A stretch of DNA of 64,000 nucleotides from assembly GCF_003955685.1 (NCBI RefSeq), contig NZ_RXHJ01000017.1, forward strand, positions 1 to 64,000, in the 5' to 3' direction. Source of the stretch: Corynebacterium hylobatis (GTDB lineage: Bacteria > Actinomycetota > Actinomycetes > Mycobacteriales > Mycobacteriaceae). Within the stretch, counting starts at the first letter, position 1. The number at the start of each line of letters is the position of its first letter. Below the pieces are notes generated by a model, which was given only the letters and a program-made list of their open reading frames with translations, was not told the DNA's origin and did not search any database. Made by a program: the position numbers and the translations under genes. Positions 36,198 through 44,849 of the stretch are shown piece after piece.

Positions 36198-36862
36198 CGC
36201 GCGTTGGCCTCCTGCGGGTCGGAATCCCGGGTGCCGGGCGGCGGGGCGATGTGCTCGAGGGCCTCCGGGTTACGCGAGGCCATGAACAGTCGCTGGACCA
36301 CCGTGTACACGGAGCCGGCGGCCAGGACCCAGAGCGCTACGTCGATGGCGTAGGGCACACCAAGTCCCTGCAGACCGATGCCCACCAGTCCGATGATCAG
36401 CCGCTCGGGACGTTCGATCAGCCCGCCGACGATGCGGAAGCCGCTGGCCTCGCCGCGGGCCTTGACGTAGCTGATCACCTGGGAACCGATGAGCACCACG
36501 AAGGAGGCCACGATGAGCGAGGGGTGCGGCTGGTAGGTGAAGATCAGCCACCAGGTGATCGCGGCGAACAGCGCTCCGTCGGTGATGCGGTCACACGTGG
36601 CGTCGAGTGTCGCCCCGAATTTCGTGCCGCCGCCGCGCAGTCGGGCCATCGTGCCGTCGACCAGGTCGAAGGCGGCGAAGAGGCCGGAGACCACCGCGGC
36701 CCAGAACAGGTGTCCGCCCGGGATGAGCAGCACCGCGATGACGGCGGTCACCACCGCGCCGATGACCGTCACCATGTTGGGGGTCAGGCCCACACGCAGC
36801 AGACCGCGGGCCACCGGTTCGACGATGACGGAGACGGGTCGGCGACCACGGGAACTAAGCAC
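36194..36862 (-). CDS. pgsA: Phosphatidylinositol (phosphate) synthase, CDP-alcohol phosphatidyltransferase
   Basis: A 222-residue membrane enzyme with about six segments. The CDP-alcohol signature starts at DGTMAR and continues through GATLDATCD, with all expected Asp, Gly and Arg residues. In actinobacteria it joins CDP-diacylglycerol with inositol 1-phosphate. The start is GTG 36862, eight bases inside the HIT gene end. Confidence 0.92.
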   Translation of the reverse strand: MLSSRGRRPVSVIVEPVARGLLRVGLTPNMVTVIGAVVTAVIAVLLIPGGHLFWAAVVSGLFAAFDLVDGTMARLRGGGTKFGATLDATCDRITDGALFAAITWWLIFTYQPHPSLIVASFVVLIGSQVISYVKARGEASGFRIVGGLIERPERLIIGLVGIGLQGLGVPYAIDVALWVLAAGSVYTVVQRLFMASRNPEALEHIAPPPGTRDSDPQEANAR

Positions 36863-37427
36863 CGGCAACCTCCACCCAGGCCTCGGCGAGCATGGAGCGG
36901 GTGTCGCGGAGCAGCTGCGGCAGCACCTTCGTCCCACCCAGGACGGTGAGGAAATTCGAGTCACCGGACCAGCGGGGCACAACATGCATGTGCAGGTGGT
37001 TGCCCACCGAGCCACCCGAGGCCTTGCCCAGGTTGAAGCCGACGTTGATGCCCTCCGGCCGGGAGACCTTCTTGAGCACCTTCACCGCGGTGGTGACGAA
37101 GCCCATGAGCTCCGTCATCTCCTCCGGGGTGAGGTCCTCCAGGTCCGCGACCTTGCGGTACGGGATGACCATGAGGTGGCCCGCGTTATACGGGTAGAGG
37201 TTGAGGATCGCGTAGACCAGCTCCCCACGGGCGACGATCAGCCCGTCCTCATCCGACATCTTCGGGGCATCGACGAAGGGATCACCCTGCGTCGCCGAAC
37301 CGGCCGGCGGGCGCTCCTTGATGTAGCTCATCCGGTAGGGCGCCCACAGGCGCGTCAGCCGATCCGGCTCACCGACGCCGGTGTCTGTCCAGGTGTCCTC
37401 AACGGCGGGCTGCAAGTGCGTCCTCAC
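36855..37427 (-). CDS. HIT-family nucleotide hydrolase or phosphorylase
   Basis: A 190-residue protein with the histidine triad HLHMH (residues 144-148) in [17 protein letters not shown], and the upstream [16 protein letters not shown] block. Actinobacterial members of this type act on Ap4A-like dinucleotides. The GTG 37427 start lies 29 bases inside the thrS gene, so translation is coupled; the order thrS-HIT-pgsA is conserved. Confidence 0.92.
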   Translation of the reverse strand: MRTHLQPAVEDTWTDTGVGEPDRLTRLWAPYRMSYIKERPPAGSATQGDPFVDAPKMSDEDGLIVARGELVYAILNLYPYNAGHLMVIPYRKVADLEDLTPEEMTELMGFVTTAVKVLKKVSRPEGINVGFNLGKASGGSVGNHLHMHVVPRWSGDSNFLTVLGGTKVLPQLLRDTRSMLAEAWVEVAGA

Positions 37428-39456
37428 TCGGCTGGTCGTTGATCCGGTCCTTGATCCAGGCGTCGATGAGCTCGATGGCCTCGGCCACCGGCACGCCGTT
37501 GATCTGGGAGCCGTCGAGGAAGCGGAAACTCACGGCGTTGGCCTCCACGTCGCGGGCGCCGGCCAGCAGCATGAAGGGGATCTTGCCGGTGGTGTGGTTG
37601 CGGATCTTCTTCTGCATCCGGTCATCCGAGGTGTCCACATCCGCGCGGATACCGCGCTTACGCAGCTCCGCGGTGATCTCCTCCAGGTGCGGAGCGAAGT
37701 CCTCGGCCACGGGGATGCCCATGACCTGCTGCGGGGCGAGCCACACCGGGAAAGCGCCGGCGTAGTGCTCGAGGAGCACGCCGAAGAACCGTTCGATGGA
37801 GCCGAAGAGCGCGCGGTGGATCATGATCGGCTGCTTCCTGCTGCCGTCCGGGGCGGTGTACTCCAGGTCGAAGCGCTCGGGCATGTTGAAATCCAGCTGG
37901 ACGGTGGACATCTGCCAGGTACGGCCGATGGCGTCCTTGGCCTGCACGGAGATCTTCGGGCCGTAGAAGGCCGCGCCCTCCGGGTCCGGCACCAGGTCCA
38001 GGCCGGAGTTGGTGGCCACACGCTGCAGGATCTCGGTGGAGCGCTCCCAGATGTCATCGTCGCCGACATACTTCTTCGGGTCCTTGGTGGACAGCTCCAG
38101 GTAGAAGTCGTCCAGGCCGTAGTCCTTGAGCAGGGAGATGATGAACTCCAGCACGGTGGTCAGCTCGGCCTCGAGCTGGTCCTCGGTGCAGTAGATGTGG
38201 GCGTCGTCCTGGGTGAAGCCACGGGCGCGGGTCAGGCCGTGGACCACGCCGGACTTCTCGTAGCGGTAGACGGTGCCGAACTCGAAGAGACGCAGCGGCA
38301 GCTCCCGGTAGGAACGGCCCCGGGAGTCGAAGATGAGGTTGTGCATGGGGCAGTTCATCGGCTTCAGGTAGTAGTCCTGACCCGGCTTGGTCTGGTTGCC
38401 CTCCTCGTCGTACTCCGCGTCGAGCTGCAGCGGCGGGAACATGCCCTCCTTGTAGAAGCCCAGGTGGCCCGACTTCTCGAAGAGGTCGCCCTTGGTCACG
38501 TGCGGGGAGGTGACGAAGGAGTAACCGGCCTCCACGTGGCGGCGGCGGGAGTGCTCCTCCATCTCCATGCGCACGGTCGCGCCGTTGGGGTGGAAGACCG
38601 GCAGGCCGGAACCGATCTCGTCCGGGAAGGAGAACAGGTCCAGCTCTGTGCCCAGGCGGCGGTGGTCGCGCTTCTCCGCCTCCGCGAGCATGGTCTGGTA
38701 GGCGTCGAGGGACCCCTTGTCCTCCCAGGCGGTGCCGTAGATGCGCTGCAGACCGGCGTTGGCCTGGTCGCCGCGCCAGTAGGCGGCCGACGAACGGGTC
38801 AGGGCGAATGCCGGGATGTAGCGGGTGGTCGGGATGTGCGGGCCACGGCACAAATCCGACCACTCGACCTCGCTGGTACGCGGGTTGATGTTGTCGTAGG
38901 CGGTGAGCTCGCCGGCACCGACCTCGGTGGCCTCATCGGAATCCGGGTCGACGTTGCCCTTGTCCTGGATGAGCTCGAGCTTATAGGGCTCATCCCTGAG
39001 TTCCTCGGCGGCGGCCTCGGTGGACTCGTAGACACGACGTTCGAAACGCTGGCCGGTCTTGATGATCTTCTTCATCCGCTTCTCAATTGCCTTGAGATCC
39101 TCCGGGGTGAAGGGCTCGGCGACGTCGAAATCGTAGTAGAAGCCGTTCTCGATGGCCGGGCCGATGCCCAGCTTCGTGCCGGGGAACTCCAGCTGCACGG
39201 CCTGCGCCAGCACGTGGGCGCAGGAGTGGCGGATGATGGCGCGCCCGTCCTCGGTGTTCGCCGCAACCGGGGTGAACTCAGCGTCGACCTCCGGGGTGTG
39301 GGAGAGATCGCGCAGCTCGCCGTCGGTGTCCTTGACGGCGACGATGGCCTCCGGGCCCTTGTTCGGAAGGTCCAGCTCCCGCATCGCGGCACCGACTGTG
39401 GTGCCGGCCGGGACCTGGAACGAAGGGAGGTCGGTAGCGGTGGTGGTGTTCACCAT
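37399..39456 (-). CDS. thrS: Threonyl-tRNA synthetase
   Basis: A 685-residue class II synthetase. In order it has an N-terminal TGS domain (residues 1-70), the editing domain with [11 protein letters not shown], the catalytic core with zinc ligands in [25 protein letters not shown] and [20 protein letters not shown], and a C-terminal anticodon-binding domain. The ATG 39456 has AAGGAG upstream. Upstream on the minus strand TAGGAT (near 39564) and GC-rich repeats (CTGCGCAG type) form a leader of about 100 bases; no T-box is recognisable. Confidence 0.97.
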   Translation of the reverse strand: MVNTTTATDLPSFQVPAGTTVGAAMRELDLPNKGPEAIVAVKDTDGELRDLSHTPEVDAEFTPVAANTEDGRAIIRHSCAHVLAQAVQLEFPGTKLGIGPAIENGFYYDFDVAEPFTPEDLKAIEKRMKKIIKTGQRFERRVYESTEAAAEELRDEPYKLELIQDKGNVDPDSDEATEVGAGELTAYDNINPRTSEVEWSDLCRGPHIPTTRYIPAFALTRSSAAYWRGDQANAGLQRIYGTAWEDKGSLDAYQTMLAEAEKRDHRRLGTELDLFSFPDEIGSGLPVFHPNGATVRMEMEEHSRRRHVEAGYSFVTSPHVTKGDLFEKSGHLGFYKEGMFPPLQLDAEYDEEGNQTKPGQDYYLKPMNCPMHNLIFDSRGRSYRELPLRLFEFGTVYRYEKSGVVHGLTRARGFTQDDAHIYCTEDQLEAELTTVLEFIISLLKDYGLDDFYLELSTKDPKKYVGDDDIWERSTEILQRVATNSGLDLVPDPEGAAFYGPKISVQAKDAIGRTWQMSTVQLDFNMPERFDLEYTAPDGSRKQPIMIHRALFGSIERFFGVLLEHYAGAFPVWLAPQQVMGIPVAEDFAPHLEEITAELRKRGIRADVDTSDDRMQKKIRNHTTGKIPFMLLAGARDVEANAVSFRFLDGSQINGVPVAEAIELIDAWIKDRINDQPSEDALAARR

Positions 39457-39605
39457 GGGTGTTGCGCTCCTTAAACTTGCGCTCACGCAGACGGCGGCAT
39501 ACCTGGCCGCTGCCTGCTCAACAGGACGGGCACGGCTGCGCAGCGCGCAGTCGCTGCGCAACATCCTACCCCGCAGCCGCGCGCCCTCCGGAAGCCGTGT
39601 CGGGC

Positions 39606-40847
39606 TCAGGCGTCGTCAAGAAGCGACTGCGCCCAGAAGGCATCGCTGCCGCGGCCGTCGGCCCGGGTTCCCGGCGGGATCCAGTAGACGGCGGAACCGA
39701 TGTGGGAGATCCACTCGTTGAGGCGGTCACCCTCGTCCAGGCGCTGCTGAACCGGGTGGTACTGGCGGACCGGGTCCTTCTGGAAGGTGAGGAAGACCAG
39801 ACCGGAGTTGGACAGCTGCTCCGAGCCGGGCTCCGGCGCGATGTCGTAGTTGTAGGGACGGCGGAGGAACTTCTGCTCCGGGTGCCCCTCCGGGGCCTTG
39901 GCGCGGAACATGTGGCTCTGCCGGTCGATGACGGGCAGCCCGTATTTATCGGTGGCGTTGTAGTCCGGCTCGTCGAATTCCGCCGCCCCGGTCAAGGGTG
40001 CACCGTTGTCCAGGCGGCGGCCCAGGGACTCCTCACGGGATTTCCGGTCGAGCATCTCCCAGGTGTCCATGTTCATGTTGATACGCCGCAGCACCATCGA
40101 CGTCGAACCCTGCATCCAGGCGGGACCGTCCTGGATCCACACCTGCTCATCGAAGCTCTCCCCCGTCCGCGGGTTGACGGTGCCGTCGACCTGGCCGAAG
40201 AGGTTGCGCGGTGTCTCATCCTTCGTCCGCGCCCCGTCCGCGTTGAGGAAGCCCTGCTGCATCCACTGCACGCGGGCGTAGTCCACACCTGAGCGCACCA
40301 GGTGGCGCGTGGCATGCGAGAGCATCAGCGGGTCGTCGCAGCAGACCTGGATGACCAGATCGCTCTGGCCCCACTTCGGATCCAGCTGGTCCAGGCTGTA
40401 CTCCGGCAGGGGTTTCAGCCAGTCCGGGCGCTGGTCGGCGGCGTCGATGACCTCGAAGATGCGGGGGCCGAAGCCGCAGGTGACGGTCAGGTTCGCCGGA
40501 GTGACCGCGAGTTCCGGTTCGAGGCTGCCCAACGGGGTTTCGCCGGTGCACAGGCGCCGGGAGTCCTCGGTCCAGGAGCGCATCAGCCGGGTCAGGCCCG
40601 CCCGGTCAACACCGTCGGCCAGTTGGAAGCCGATGAGGTTGAGCTGGGCCTGCGCCGGAGTGGCGACACCCGCCTGATGCACGCCGTCAAAGGGCACGAT
40701 CGCATCCCGCAGCCGCGCATCCGCGCCCGCCGTTCCCCCGTCCGCCGGCGGTGGCCCTGACTCCGCTGCCGCGCAGGCGGCCAGGGCGGCTCCGCCGGCG
40801 GTGACGGACAGGCCCGTGAGAAATCCACGGCGGGACAACGAGAACAT
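39606..40847 (-). CDS. Tat-exported dye-decolorizing peroxidase (DyP/EfeB type)
   Basis: A 413-residue heme peroxidase. The twin-arginine signal [13 protein letters not shown] and a lipobox-like LAAC predict export in folded form and possible lipid anchoring. The DyP motif with the distal aspartate is in [13 protein letters not shown], and the C-terminal [15 protein letters not shown] is typical. It oxidises bulky substrates with hydrogen peroxide, and EfeB relatives take part in iron acquisition. The ATG 40847 is used; it follows the PCuAC gene by 44 bases in a CopC-PCuAC-DyP operon. Confidence 0.9.
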   Translation of the reverse strand: MFSLSRRGFLTGLSVTAGGAALAACAAAESGPPPADGGTAGADARLRDAIVPFDGVHQAGVATPAQAQLNLIGFQLADGVDRAGLTRLMRSWTEDSRRLCTGETPLGSLEPELAVTPANLTVTCGFGPRIFEVIDAADQRPDWLKPLPEYSLDQLDPKWGQSDLVIQVCCDDPLMLSHATRHLVRSGVDYARVQWMQQGFLNADGARTKDETPRNLFGQVDGTVNPRTGESFDEQVWIQDGPAWMQGSTSMVLRRINMNMDTWEMLDRKSREESLGRRLDNGAPLTGAAEFDEPDYNATDKYGLPVIDRQSHMFRAKAPEGHPEQKFLRRPYNYDIAPEPGSEQLSNSGLVFLTFQKDPVRQYHPVQQRLDEGDRLNEWISHIGSAVYWIPPGTRADGRGSDAFWAQSLLDDA

Positions 40848-40891
40848 GACTGTCAACTACTTCCTGGGAAATATGCTCGTGCTGGTGCGGA

Positions 40892-41443
40892 CTAGTGCTC
40901 GTGGCCCATCAGGGAGCCGTCGGAGCCGTAGTCCTCATCACCAGGGTTCATGGTGCGGACGGGGATCTCCGCGACGTCGAAGGTCGAGCCGTCGGCGAGC
41001 TCGACGGTGATGTCGACGACGTCACCGGCCGGGATCTCGCCCATGTAGTCCATGATCATCATGTGGTCCCCGCCCGGCACGAGCTCATGCGATTCACCGG
41101 CCGGGATGACGAAACCACCCGGCTTCTCCTGCATGACGCCGTCCATGACCTCGTGCAGCTCGAAGCTGGCGTCCTCGAAGTCAGCGCTGAAACCGGTGAC
41201 GTTGATCTCTTCGTCGGTGTGGTTGGTGAAGGTGCCGAAGATACCCGTCATGCCCTTGTCGGCCTCCATCGCCCGGACGACACCCTCGGTGAAGGTGACA
41301 TCGGTGGCGGCCTGGGCGGCAGCGCTGGTGGCGGTGGCGGTTGTGGTGGTGTCCGCGCCGTTGTCACCGGTGGCGCAACCTGCCAGGGTGAGGGCGGAAA
41401 CGGCGAGAACGGACAGTGCGGCACGGCCTCGGTTGAACATCAT
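40892..41443 (-). CDS. PCuAC-family periplasmic copper chaperone lipoprotein
   Basis: A 183-residue lipoprotein with a signal peptide and lipobox LAGC (Cys23). The copper-binding histidine and methionines are seen in ELHEVMDGVMQE and ESHELVPGGDHMMIMD, the H(M)X10MX21HXM-type arrangement, and the tail ends SLMGHEH. It delivers Cu(I) outside the membrane, for example to cytochrome oxidase. Two tandem ATGs start the frame and the second is better spaced from GGAG. Its start abuts the CopC stop. Confidence 0.88.
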   Translation of the reverse strand: MMFNRGRAALSVLAVSALTLAGCATGDNGADTTTTATATSAAAQAATDVTFTEGVVRAMEADKGMTGIFGTFTNHTDEEINVTGFSADFEDASFELHEVMDGVMQEKPGGFVIPAGESHELVPGGDHMMIMDYMGEIPAGDVVDITVELADGSTFDVAEIPVRTMNPGDEDYGSDGSLMGHEH

Positions 41444-42049
41444 CTACTCCTGTGTGTTGTGTCGGCCCCGGGCGATCATCATGATGACGACGCCGAGGAC
41501 AGCAAGTACACCCACACCGGCGAGCACCCAGGCCATGGGGCCCTCCGGCAGTCCCGACTCCCCCGCACCCGGATCGTTGGACACCTCGGTGGTGTCCGCC
41601 GTCGTGGCGGGGGCCGCGGTGCCGGTGGTCTCCCCAGCCGCAGCTTCCCCACCGGTCACGGTGAAGGTGGTCATGCCGCGGGTGGAGTGGCCGTCAGAGG
41701 AGGTGATCTGGAAGCCGATCCGGTATTCGCCGGCCCCCGGTTCGATGTCCGCCGGCACATCCAGGCTCACCCAGCGGCCGTCGATGGCCGGCTCGCCGGA
41801 GAAGAGGACGTCACCGGATTCCGCTTCGGAGATGGCCAAGGTGTTGAAGTCCTCCTTCACGTAGCCGGAGAACTCGAGGGAGATCGTGTCGGGGAATTCC
41901 TGCAGGACCGCATTGTCAGCGGGGTCGCCGCCGATGACCACATCATGCGCCAGCGCAGCGGGGGCAGACAGGGCCAGGCCGGCCGCCACGACTGTCGCGG
42001 CGGTCAGGGTCCGGAACGGACGGAAACGGGGCACGGTCACTGAGGGCAT
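41444..42049 (-). CDS. CopC-domain copper-binding membrane-anchored protein
   Basis: A 201-residue protein. The signal peptide ends at ALA-HDVV, so a histidine becomes the mature N-terminus, as CopC needs for Cu(II). The domain has GDPADNAVL and SSDGHSTRGMTTFTV. A Thr/Ala-rich linker and a C-terminal membrane segment (MAWVLAGVGVLAVLGVVIMM) follow. It is the first gene of the CopC-PCuAC-DyP operon, which suggests handling of copper outside the cell membrane. Confidence 0.92.
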   Translation of the reverse strand: MPSVTVPRFRPFRTLTAATVVAAGLALSAPAALAHDVVIGGDPADNAVLQEFPDTISLEFSGYVKEDFNTLAISEAESGDVLFSGEPAIDGRWVSLDVPADIEPGAGEYRIGFQITSSDGHSTRGMTTFTVTGGEAAAGETTGTAAPATTADTTEVSNDPGAGESGLPEGPMAWVLAGVGVLAVLGVVIMMIARGRHNTQE

Positions 42050-42379
42050 CCACCTTCACAGATAAGGGTGTACGACACCCGCGCCTTGCGGGGGTCACTG
42101 GAGCTGTCGGAGAGCCACGGACTTTAGTTCCCGGCGGAAACGTCCTCACCTGGGGTTTCGCCTTCCCGCAGGCCTGCAGATCGCGCCATCAACCCTTGGG
42201 GACCTGCGGAAATGCCGGGGATAGGCGCCGGGCGTGATATGGGACACCCGAAGCGCCCCAAATTGACAGCCATACCCCGCCAGGGTAACACCCGGGGGTC
42301 TGGACTGCCGCAGCTGACGCACAATAAAGTGGGTCCACGGAGAGATCCTCCCGCTGGCCGAGGATGGATGTGAAGCAGC
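42050..42379. other. 330-base intergenic region between divergent genes
   Basis: No gene seen. Next to the copper operon lies an imperfect palindrome ACACCCGC (42075-42082) with GCGGGGGT (42088-42095), a possible copper-regulator site. On the plus strand TTGACA (42263-42268) with TAACAC 17 bases later, or a TAAAGT near 42325, could drive the epimerase-like gene. Confidence 0.4.
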
Positions 42380-43207
42380 ATGGGGCACAGTGAGGCAGCT
42401 GACCAGCCCGCGCGGGTCATGCTCGTCGGCTGTGGCCGGGTGGGCACCCGGCTGGGGAGGCGCCTGCTCGCCGCCGGCCGGGAGGTGGTCGCGCTGCGCC
42501 GGGACACCTCCAGCCTGCCCGCGGAATTCACCGGCATCGCCGTCGATCTGACGGAACCGCCTGGCAGGGAGCTGCCGGCCGCGGACGCGATGGTGATCAC
42601 CCTGACGCCGTCCATGGGCGGGGACCCCGACGGCTACCTGGTGGCGCTGCGGAATCTCGCGGCAGCCCTGCCGTCCGTGCCGCCGCGGGTGATCTTCGTG
42701 TCCTCCACGGGTGTATTCGAGGGCAGATACGCTGGCCGCCCGCTGACCGAGGCTGATGTACCCGCGCCCACCACCCCGCGGGGCATCCTGTTGCGCGGTG
42801 GTGAGCTGCTCGCCACCGAGCTTTTCGACGCCCTCATCATCCGCCCCGCCGGCATCTACGGTCCGGGGCGGGAGATGATCCTGCGGAAGGTCCTCGAGCG
42901 CTCCCCCATCCGGCACGCACAGCGGACCAACCGCATCCACGAAGTTGACCTGGTCCGCACCCTGGAGTGGCTGCTCACCGCCGGGGATCCTCCCCGCGTG
43001 CTGCACGCCGTGGATCGGGCGCCCGCCCCGCTCGGCGAGGTGGCGGGCTTCGTCGCGCAGCACCTGGGACTGCCGGCACCTCCGGAGGCCACGTCCGGCG
43101 AAGCCGGGGGCACGGTCCTGGACGGGTCACTGCTGCATGGTCTCCTGGGCGGCCTGCGCTACCCGACCTTCCGGGAGGGTTATGCGGAGATCATTGCGGA
43201 CCGCTAA
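42380..43207 (+). CDS. NAD(P)-binding epimerase/SDR-like protein (YeeZ-like)
   Basis: A 275-residue extended SDR-type protein. The dinucleotide motif is VMLVGCGRVGTRLGRRLLAA, then VIFVSSTGVFEG and IIRPAGIYGPGR, which resemble nucleoside-diphosphate-sugar epimerases. The usual YXXXK pair is not clear, so catalytic epimerisation is doubtful. Cytosolic. In C. glutamicum an equivalent gene follows the CopC cluster. The ATG 42380 has only a weak ribosome site. Confidence 0.78.
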   Translation: MGHSEAADQPARVMLVGCGRVGTRLGRRLLAAGREVVALRRDTSSLPAEFTGIAVDLTEPPGRELPAADAMVITLTPSMGGDPDGYLVALRNLAAALPSVPPRVIFVSSTGVFEGRYAGRPLTEADVPAPTTPRGILLRGGELLATELFDALIIRPAGIYGPGREMILRKVLERSPIRHAQRTNRIHEVDLVRTLEWLLTAGDPPRVLHAVDRAPAPLGEVAGFVAQHLGLPAPPEATSGEAGGTVLDGSLLHGLLGGLRYPTFREGYAEIIADR

Positions 43208-43244
43208 CCCCGGACTGTCCTGAACTGGCGGACACATGAAAATG

Positions 43245-43271
43245 CCCCGTTCATCGTGATGGTGAACGGGG
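43245..43271. terminator. Hairpin terminator between the epimerase-like gene and tRNA-Val
   Basis: CCCCGTTCA (43245-43253) and TGAACGGGG (43263-43271) form a perfect 9-bp stem. On the minus strand it follows the tRNA-Val gene and is followed by CATTTTC. Confidence 0.75.
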
Positions 43272-43277
43272 CTGTTG

Positions 43278-43349
43278 TGGTCCTAGCTGGGTTCGAACCA
43301 GCGACCTTTCCGGTGTGAACGGAACGCTCTTCCACTGAGCCATAGGACC
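43278..43349 (-). tRNA. tRNA-Val (CAC)
   Basis: A 72-base cloverleaf. The acceptor GGTCCTA pairs with TAGGACC, the anticodon loop TTCACAC gives CAC, and the T-loop is GGTTCGAACCC. It is transcribed away from the other tRNAs. The CCA end is not encoded. Confidence 0.95.
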
Positions 43350-43521
43350 TTGTGCGCTTAAGAACTCTACCCACAGGAGAGCGAAAGGGCCTAATCCGCA
43401 GGTCAGCACGAATATCCGCTGAGCGCGGCCCCATAGGCCATCCCGGGAATGACATCGGTGTAATTCAAACCGGCCCAGTGACCGGGTTCCGACCTGCACT
43501 TCCTTGCCACGACCTGGCGAT

Positions 43522-43549
43522 TTGTCATCCGAGGGTGGTTGAGGATAAT
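43522..43549 (+). promoter_or_regulatory. Promoter of the tRNA array
   Basis: TTGTCA (43522-43527) and GATAAT (43544-43549) are separated by 16 bases, about 50 bases before the first tRNA-Gly. The stretch 43350-43521 holds nothing else I recognise. Confidence 0.6.
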
Positions 43550-43598
43550 GTTTTGAACCGCACCACAGCAACGGCCATAAGCCGTCAGCCAGGTGCAT

Positions 43599-43671
43599 GC
43601 GGATGTAGCGCAGTTGGTAGCGCATCACCTTGCCAAGGTGAGGGTCGCGAGTTCGAGTCTCGTCATCCGCT
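43599..43671 (+). tRNA. tRNA-Gly (GCC), copy 1
   Basis: A 73-base cloverleaf: acceptor GCGGATG with CATCCGC, anticodon loop TTGCCAA. It is identical to copies at 43804 and 44092. Confidence 0.96.
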
Positions 43672-43707
43672 CTCATTTCACCGGGCCAATCGGTAAGAAA
43701 TGAACCC

Positions 43708-43779
43708 GCGCGTTTAGCTCAGCGGGAGAGCGCTTCCCTGACACGGAAGAGGTCACTGGTTCAATCCCAGTATCGCGCA
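43708..43779 (+). tRNA. tRNA-Val (GAC), copy 1 with acceptor-stem mismatch
   Basis: A 72-base cloverleaf with anticodon loop CTGACAC. It is identical to the copy at 44002 except position 6, where this copy has T (GCGCGTT) instead of A, giving a T6-T67 mismatch in the acceptor stem. Confidence 0.93.
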
Positions 43780-43803
43780 CTGAGGGTCAAGCACCCTCAC
43801 ATT

Positions 43804-43876
43804 GCGGATGTAGCGCAGTTGGTAGCGCATCACCTTGCCAAGGTGAGGGTCGCGAGTTCGAGTCTCGTCATCCGCT
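43804..43876 (+). tRNA. tRNA-Gly (GCC), copy 2
   Basis: A 73 bases, identical to copy 1. A short hairpin (GAGGGT/ACCCTC) lies in the spacer before it. Confidence 0.96.
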
Positions 43877-43919
43877 CTGGTACTTTATGTCTTAGGGTAC
43901 CTTGAGGCGGTAACGCCAC

Positions 43920-43990
43920 GGTGGAATGGCCGAGTGGTGAGGCAACGGTCTGCAAAACCGTGCACACGGGTTCGATTCCCGTTTCCACCT
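43920..43990 (+). tRNA. tRNA-Cys (GCA)
   Basis: A 71-base cloverleaf: acceptor GGTGGAA with TTCCACC, anticodon loop CTGCAAA. Confidence 0.95.
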
Positions 43991-44001
43991 CTGTTAGTCC
44001 T

Positions 44002-44073
44002 GCGCGATTAGCTCAGCGGGAGAGCGCTTCCCTGACACGGAAGAGGTCACTGGTTCAATCCCAGTATCGCGCA
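44002..44073 (+). tRNA. tRNA-Val (GAC), copy 2
   Basis: A 72-base cloverleaf with a fully paired acceptor GCGCGAT/ATCGCGC and anticodon GAC. Confidence 0.96.
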
Positions 44074-44091
44074 CTGAGGGTAACACCCTTT

Positions 44092-44164
44092 GCGGATGTA
44101 GCGCAGTTGGTAGCGCATCACCTTGCCAAGGTGAGGGTCGCGAGTTCGAGTCTCGTCATCCGCT
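44092..44164 (+). tRNA. tRNA-Gly (GCC), copy 3
   Basis: A 73 bases, identical to copies 1 and 2. It is the last tRNA of the array, followed by a strong terminator. Confidence 0.96.
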
Positions 44165-44172
44165 CCACCCCA

Positions 44173-44204
44173 CGGGGGCCGGTCTTTGACCGGCCCCCGT
44201 TTTC
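44173..44204 (+). terminator. Rho-independent terminator of the tRNA array
   Basis: CGGGGGCCGGTC (44173-44184) pairs with 44188-44199 around TTT, followed by TTTTC. Confidence 0.92.
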
Positions 44205-44218
44205 GTTACCCTTGGGGC

Positions 44219-44839
44219 ATGCTGACTGACATCATCGGCCCCACTCTCCCACCGGGCGAGCCGGAACTGAGGGCCGTCGCGATCTGCTCCCTCACGGGTT
44301 CCCTCACCCTCGACGGGCTCTCGGGCGGGATGGGCAACGACCTCGACCGGGAGCTGTTCCTGGCCATGCGCGACTGGGCGGATGTCGTGCTGGTGGGGGC
44401 ACGTACCGTCATCGCGGAGAACTACACCGGCCAGCGGGCCTCATGCATGGCCATCGTCTCCCGCACCCTGCACCTCGGTGATCGTTCCCTCGCCAACACC
44501 CTCATCCTCACCCCGCGCAGTTCGCTGACGACCGCCCCCACCCATCTCGCCCCGGCCGAACTCATCCCGGCTGATTCCCCCGAGGAGATGGTCGCGGCGC
44601 TGCACGACCGCGGACTCATGCGGATCGCCTGCGAGGGCGGGTCAGGTGTATTCAACATGATGTTCGGGGCGGATCTGGTGGATGTGCTTCACCTGACGGT
44701 GGCACCGCTGATCTCCGCGCCCGTGGGAAAGCATCTGGTCAACGACGTGAACAGGTGGATGTCGCTGGACCACATGAGTGCCACGGACGACGGCACGCTG
44801 TTCCTGCGCTACCGCAGGGGCGAAAAGGGGCTGCGGTAG
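44219..44839 (+). CDS. RibD C-terminal-like pyrimidine reductase family protein
   Basis: A 206-residue DHFR-fold protein. The motifs SLTGSLTLDG, LFLAMRDWADVVLVGARTV, IACEGGSGVFNMMFGADLVD and LHLTVAPLI match the RibD reductase domain; no deaminase domain is present. Mycobacterial relatives next to aftC can act as alternative dihydrofolate reductases, so flavin or folate metabolism is likely. The ATG 44219 lies six bases after TACCCT (leaderless). Its TAG stop forms part of the next gene's -10 element. Confidence 0.82.
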   Translation: MLTDIIGPTLPPGEPELRAVAICSLTGSLTLDGLSGGMGNDLDRELFLAMRDWADVVLVGARTVIAENYTGQRASCMAIVSRTLHLGDRSLANTLILTPRSSLTTAPTHLAPAELIPADSPEEMVAALHDRGLMRIACEGGSGVFNMMFGADLVDVLHLTVAPLISAPVGKHLVNDVNRWMSLDHMSATDDGTLFLRYRRGEKGLR

Positions 44840-44849
44840 GGTAAACCGC

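Noticed and set aside
39457..39605. Possible T-box or threonine attenuator before thrS
   Set aside because: The leader has GC-rich repeats but no T-box specifier stem or conserved T-box sequence, and no Thr-rich leader peptide.
43599..44164. Regular repeats that could look like a CRISPR array
   Set aside because: The repeated units are whole tRNA-Gly and tRNA-Val genes with cloverleaf folding, not short spaced repeats, and no cas gene is present.
43251..44229. Short open frames across the tRNA array
   Set aside because: They read straight through tRNA genes; the cloverleaf structures explain the sequence.
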